From Flavobacterium weaverense (lineage in GTDB: Bacteria; Bacteroidota; Bacteroidia; Flavobacteriales; Flavobacteriaceae): 64,000 bases of DNA. The DNA lies in NCBI RefSeq assembly GCF_003688495.1, contig NZ_REFH01000007.1, positions 62,001 to 126,000 on the forward strand, written 5' to 3'. Made by a program: the position numbers and the translations under genes. Numbering within the stretch: position 1 is the stretch's first letter; each line of letters begins with the position of its first letter. The notes beneath the pieces are model-generated. The model was not told the origin of the DNA, did no database searches, and saw nothing but the letters and a program-made list of their open reading frames with translations. This document shows positions 61,018 to 64,000 of this stretch, one piece after another.

Positions 61018-63226
61018 GAAAACTATTTACAATTTTTCTAGCCGAAAAGGCACAAAGGCACAAAATGTAACTTTTTTAGTGTCTATCTTCTTTTCTTTAT
61101 CTTCTATCGGATCTTTTGCGCAAGTAAAAGACACTACTAAAGTCAATCAATTAGATGAAGTTCTAGTTTCGGCTGTTCGTGCCAATTCTAAAACACCAGT
61201 TAGTTTTAGTAATCTAAGCAAGAAAGACATCAAATCTCGCAATCTTGGTCAAGACATTCCTATTTTAATGAATTATTTACCATCAGTTGTAACCACTACT
61301 GATGCGGGAAATGGAGTAGGCTACACAGGAATTCGCGTGCGTGGAAGTGATGCCACTCGTGTGAATGTAACTATTAATGGAATTCCTTATAATGATTCTG
61401 AAAGTCATGGAACCTTTTGGGTTAATATGCCTGATTTTGCTTCTTCGGTAGAAAGTCTGCAGTTGCAGCGTGGAGTAGGAACTTCAACAAACGGTGCAGG
61501 TGCTTTTGGTGCTAGTTTGAATATGCTGACTGATACTTACGCTAAAGAAAGCACTGGTGAAATATCTAATTCTTTTGGTAGTTTCAACACTAGAAAACAC
61601 ACTGTGAAATTTAGTACGGGTTTGATGAATGACCATTTTGAAATCGCTGGTCGTCTTTCCGCACTAAAATCAGACGGGTATATTGACAGAGCTTCTTCTG
61701 ATATGAAATCCTATTTCTTGCAGGGAACTTATCTTGGGGAAACGACTTTAATCAAAGCTTTAGCTTTTGGTGGAAATCAAAAAACGTATCAATCTTGGAA
61801 CGGTTTAGAAGATTTGGATAAATTAAAAAATGACCGAACATTTAATCCTGCTGGTAAGTATAAGGATGAATTTGGACAACTTCGATTTTATGAAAACGAA
61901 ACTGATAATTACCAACAAGATCATTACCAATTGCATTGGAACGAAAAAGCTAGTGAAAATTGGAGTACTAATTTAGCTTTTCATTACACTAAAGGGGAAG
62001 GGTTTTATGAAAATTATAAAGAGAATCAGAAATTTGCGGGTTACGGATTAACTCCAATTGTTATTAATGGAACAACTATAAATAGGACAGATTTGATTCG
62101 TCAGAAATGGTTGGTAAATGATTTTTATGGAGCTACTTTTTCGGCAAATTATAAAGAGGAAAAGCTTAATATTATTTTTGGTGGAGGTTATAATAAATAT
62201 GAAGGAAATCACTTTGGAAGAATTATTTGGGCGCGCTATGCTTCAAAATCAGAATTAGACGATCATTATTATGATGATTCTGCTACTAAAACTGATGAAA
62301 ATATTTTTGCAAAAGCAAACTATCAAATCACTGAAAAGTTAAATTTATACGGAGATTTGCAAGTTAGAAATGTTCATTATAAAGCCAATAATGCCGAAGC
62401 TGGTTTAGTCAATGACAACTTCAATTTCTTTAATCCTAAAGCGGGTTTAAATTATGAACTCAACCCTAAAAACGCCTTGTATTTTTCATATGCAAGAGCG
62501 AATCGCGAACCAAATAGAAACGATTATGAAAACGGAAGTCCGAGGCCAGAAAAACTAAATGATTTTGAATTAGGAATGCGTCATGTGGATTCAAAATTAA
62601 AATTGAATGCTAATGTGTATTACATGGCTTACAAGGATCAATTGACCGTTACTGGAGCTTTAGACGATGTAGGAGCACCAATTCGTGAAAACAGTGGCGA
62701 TAGTTACCGTTTAGGAATTGAACTTGATGCGACAATTTCGATTTTAAACAATTTATTTATTAGACCAAACGTAACCATTAGTTCGAATAAAAATAAAGAT
62801 TTTTTCTTTAAAAGAGATGGTGTCTTAACATCATTAGGCGATACTAATATTGCTTTTTCACCTGATTTTATTGCAGGAAATATTGTGAGCTTTGTGCCAA
62901 CAAAAAATCTTCAAATATCATTTTTATCGAAATATGTTGGTGAGCAATACATGGCAAATATTGATGCCGAAGGCTCTAAGCTTAAATCCTATTTTACAAA
63001 TGATTTGAATGTTTCGTATGAGTTTACTCCAAAAGCGGTTTTCAAATCAATTTATCTTTCAGCTTTAGTGAACAACATCTTTGACTATAAATACATTTCT
63101 AATGGTTTCTTCTATACTTTCGATGATGATGAATCTAATCCTCCAGCTATTGCTACATTTGAAGGAGCAGGTTATTATCCTCAAGCAGGAATTAACTTTT
63201 TAGTAGGATTAACTTTGAAATTTTAA
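61016..63226 (+). CDS. TonB-dependent receptor, probably for thiamine
   Basis: A 736-residue outer membrane receptor. A long-N-region signal peptide ends near SFAQ (residue 36). The TonB-box region and plug follow (LDEVLVSAVRANSKTPVSFSNLSKKDI, GIRVRGSDATRVNVTINGIPYNDSESHGTFWVNMPDFASSVESLQLQRGVGTSTNGAGAFGASLNM), then a 22-strand barrel ending in NFLVGLTLKF. The TPP riboswitch directly upstream makes thiamine, or a thiamine phosphate or precursor, the likely substrate. Codons 10-17 contain a copy of the CACAAAGGCACAAA repeat. The gene ends in a strong terminator. Confidence 0.92.
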   Translation: MKTIYNFSSRKGTKAQNVTFLVSIFFSLSSIGSFAQVKDTTKVNQLDEVLVSAVRANSKTPVSFSNLSKKDIKSRNLGQDIPILMNYLPSVVTTTDAGNGVGYTGIRVRGSDATRVNVTINGIPYNDSESHGTFWVNMPDFASSVESLQLQRGVGTSTNGAGAFGASLNMLTDTYAKESTGEISNSFGSFNTRKHTVKFSTGLMNDHFEIAGRLSALKSDGYIDRASSDMKSYFLQGTYLGETTLIKALAFGGNQKTYQSWNGLEDLDKLKNDRTFNPAGKYKDEFGQLRFYENETDNYQQDHYQLHWNEKASENWSTNLAFHYTKGEGFYENYKENQKFAGYGLTPIVINGTTINRTDLIRQKWLVNDFYGATFSANYKEEKLNIIFGGGYNKYEGNHFGRIIWARYASKSELDDHYYDDSATKTDENIFAKANYQITEKLNLYGDLQVRNVHYKANNAEAGLVNDNFNFFNPKAGLNYELNPKNALYFSYARANREPNRNDYENGSPRPEKLNDFELGMRHVDSKLKLNANVYYMAYKDQLTVTGALDDVGAPIRENSGDSYRLGIELDATISILNNLFIRPNVTISSNKNKDFFFKRDGVLTSLGDTNIAFSPDFIAGNIVSFVPTKNLQISFLSKYVGEQYMANIDAEGSKLKSYFTNDLNVSYEFTPKAVFKSIYLSALVNNIFDYKYISNGFFYTFDDDESNPPAIATFEGAGYYPQAGINFLVGLTLKF

Positions 63227-63242
63227 TTGAAAATTTTTATTA

Positions 63243-63282
63243 AAAAAAAGGCTGAAAGAATTATTCTTTCAGCCTTTTTTTT
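63243..63282. terminator. Bidirectional terminator after the thiamine receptor
   Basis: Eleven-base-pair stem GGCTGAAAGAA / TTCTTTCAGCC with a TTA loop and long flanking A and T runs, between convergent genes. Confidence 0.9.
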
Positions 63283-63694
63283 AATTATAAACTCGTAAAA
63301 CTGTACCGTTAACTTCTACTCGATATTGTTTCAACGGATATTGTAATTTTCCTTGTCCGGTAAATAAACTGTATTCTTCACTATCGCATGCACAGACAGC
63401 ATTTATTCCTTTAATAGTCATTGTGGAGCAAGATGCTAAAGTTTGATTGGGACATGCGGCATCAAATGCATTGTAACCGCTTCCAGTATTAAAAACGATG
63501 ACGCCACGAACTCCTTTCCCAGTTATTAAAACAGCATTGCTAATAAATTTTAAATTGGAGTATTCTGGTAAATTTAAGTTGAGGTCTATAAGCACAGAGT
63601 AATTAGGTAAGTAAGGATTAGTATTCTTAAAACCAGAATCGCTGCACGAAAAAAGTAGAGGGAAAATTAAGAAAAAGAAGGAATATTTTTTCAT
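63281..63694 (-). CDS. Rieske-fold lipoprotein lacking histidine ligands
   Basis: A 137-residue lipoprotein (lipobox LLFSC, Cys17). The rest follows the Rieske pattern: AACPN (Cys81, position 83 Asn), Cys89, AVCACD (Cys101, Cys103, position 104 Asp), EEYSLFTGQGKLQYPLKQYRVEVNG. In true Rieske proteins C-x-H and C-x-x-H bind the 2Fe-2S cluster. Here both histidines are replaced, while all four cysteines, including the usual disulphide pair, remain. It probably cannot hold a normal Rieske cluster. Location: periplasm or outer membrane. The TAAATTTG box is at 63731-63724. Confidence 0.72.
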   Translation of the reverse strand: MKKYSFFFLIFPLLFSCSDSGFKNTNPYLPNYSVLIDLNLNLPEYSNLKFISNAVLITGKGVRGVIVFNTGSGYNAFDAACPNQTLASCSTMTIKGINAVCACDSEEYSLFTGQGKLQYPLKQYRVEVNGTVLRVYN

Positions 63695-63723
63695 TTTAAA
63701 ATAGTGTCAAAGTATTAGCGAAA

Positions 63724-63731
63724 CAAATTTA
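63724..63731 (-). promoter_or_regulatory. -7 box of the Rieske-fold lipoprotein gene
   Basis: TAAATTTG on the minus strand, 30 bases before the ATG at 63694. Confidence 0.5.
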
Positions 63732-63793
63732 ATTTATTTAACTTTGAATTATATATGATTAACATATATTTATAGACGAAAAAAAAATAATAG

Positions 63794-63801
63794 TATCTTT
63801 G
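63794..63801 (+). promoter_or_regulatory. -7 box of greA
   Basis: TATCTTTG, 56 bases before the greA start, followed by the leader hairpin. Confidence 0.6.
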
Positions 63802-63808
63802 TGGAAAC

Positions 63809-63833
63809 AAATCCCGTCCCGATGGGATTTTTT
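63809..63833 (+). terminator. Terminator-like hairpin in the greA leader
   Basis: Stem AAATCCC / GGGATTT (63809-63815 with 63824-63830, 8-base loop) with six T from 63828. It lies between the greA -7 box and its start codon, so it would terminate greA transcripts early unless bypassed. Confidence 0.65.
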
Positions 63834-63856
63834 CTATTTATATAAATAAGGAAGTT

Positions 63857-64000
63857 ATGAGTACAGTATCGTATTACAGCGCAGATGGGTTAAAGAAATT
63901 AAGGGAAGAGTTGGATTATTTGAAGAGTGTAATGCGTCCAAAAGCCTCTGCAGATATTGCTGAAGCAAGAGATAAAGGTGATCTTTCTGAAAATGCTGAG
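63857..64000 (+). CDS. greA: Transcription elongation factor GreA, 3' end outside window
   Basis: The first 48 residues are visible: [24 protein letters not shown] begins the coiled-coil arm, and [22 protein letters not shown] holds the acidic tip (aspartate and glutamate in D-L-S-E-N-A-E) that stimulates RNA cleavage in backtracked RNA polymerase. The start follows GGAAGTT. The gene runs off the right edge. Confidence 0.95.
   Translation, partial: MSTVSYYSADGLKKLREELDYLKSVMRPKASADIAEARDKGDLSENAE

Overview
The window reads as a chromosomal segment of an AT-rich member of the Bacteroidota, most likely Flavobacterium or a close relative. The evidence is a complete SusC/SusD-type starch locus, a type IX secretion C-terminal domain on a secreted amylase, mevalonate-pathway mvaD, lipoproteins with Bacteroidota-style signal peptides, A-rich start contexts without Shine-Dalgarno sequences, and many copies of the Bacteroidota -7 promoter box TANNTTTG a short distance before start codons. 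No rRNA, tRNA, CRISPR array, insertion sequence or prophage was seen.

Layout. 0-6.2 kb: mvaD (its last residues lie outside the window), a TspO-like protein, a Txe/YoeB-type toxin-antitoxin pair, a flavoprotein, a GxxExxY protein and a glycerophosphodiesterase. 6.3-24.7 kb: a maltodextrin/starch utilisation locus. The minus strand carries a GH13 lipoprotein, GH97, GH65 phosphorylase, beta-phosphoglucomutase, an MFS sugar transporter and a LacI regulator. The plus strand carries susC, susD, a SusE-like lipoprotein and a large T9SS-exported GH13 enzyme. Together they bind and cut starch outside the cell, import oligosaccharides, and split maltose by phosphorolysis to glucose 6-phosphate. 24.9-35.0 kb: housekeeping genes (TerB-like, HupE-like, deoxycytidylate deaminase, a C-terminal processing protease with a premature stop, MarC, DUF3109, nrdB-nrdA). 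35.2-39.2 kb: an accessory patch with a TIR-domain protein, a secreted unknown, a ParDE pair, a CBM9-like protein, a (CT)12 tract and an orphan small gene. 39.4-48.8 kb: RDD protein, metE with a divergent Lrp-type regulator, dgt, a DUF3078 protein, dxs, a two-piece zinc-finger/TonB-like gene split by an in-frame stop, and tadA. 48.9-54.7 kb: a TonB-type barrel, an SMR pump, ahcY and a phosphopantetheinyl transferase. 54.7-56.8 kb: a three-copy intergenic repeat, then truncated haemoglobin, a small membrane protein and a Crp/Fnr regulator, with a CRP-geometry palindrome at the right place for activation. 56.9-64 kb: a PcrB-like synthase, pnuC, a NadR-type kinase fused to DUF4301, arfB, a TPP riboswitch with a TonB-dependent receptor, a Rieske-fold lipoprotein without its histidine ligands, and the start of greA behind a terminator-like leader.

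The observations most worth following up are: the kinase-DUF4301 fusion beside a thiamine-regulated receptor; the in-frame TAA that removes the last 23 codons of the S41 protease; three AGTA-N5-TACT sites between metE and the Lrp-type gene; the Crp/Fnr-type site before the haemoglobin operon; the ligand-less Rieske lipoprotein; the hairpin between the greA promoter and start codon; the TIR protein with an unrecognised C-terminal domain; and two families of intergenic repeats. All homology calls come from reading motifs by eye. No database search was run.
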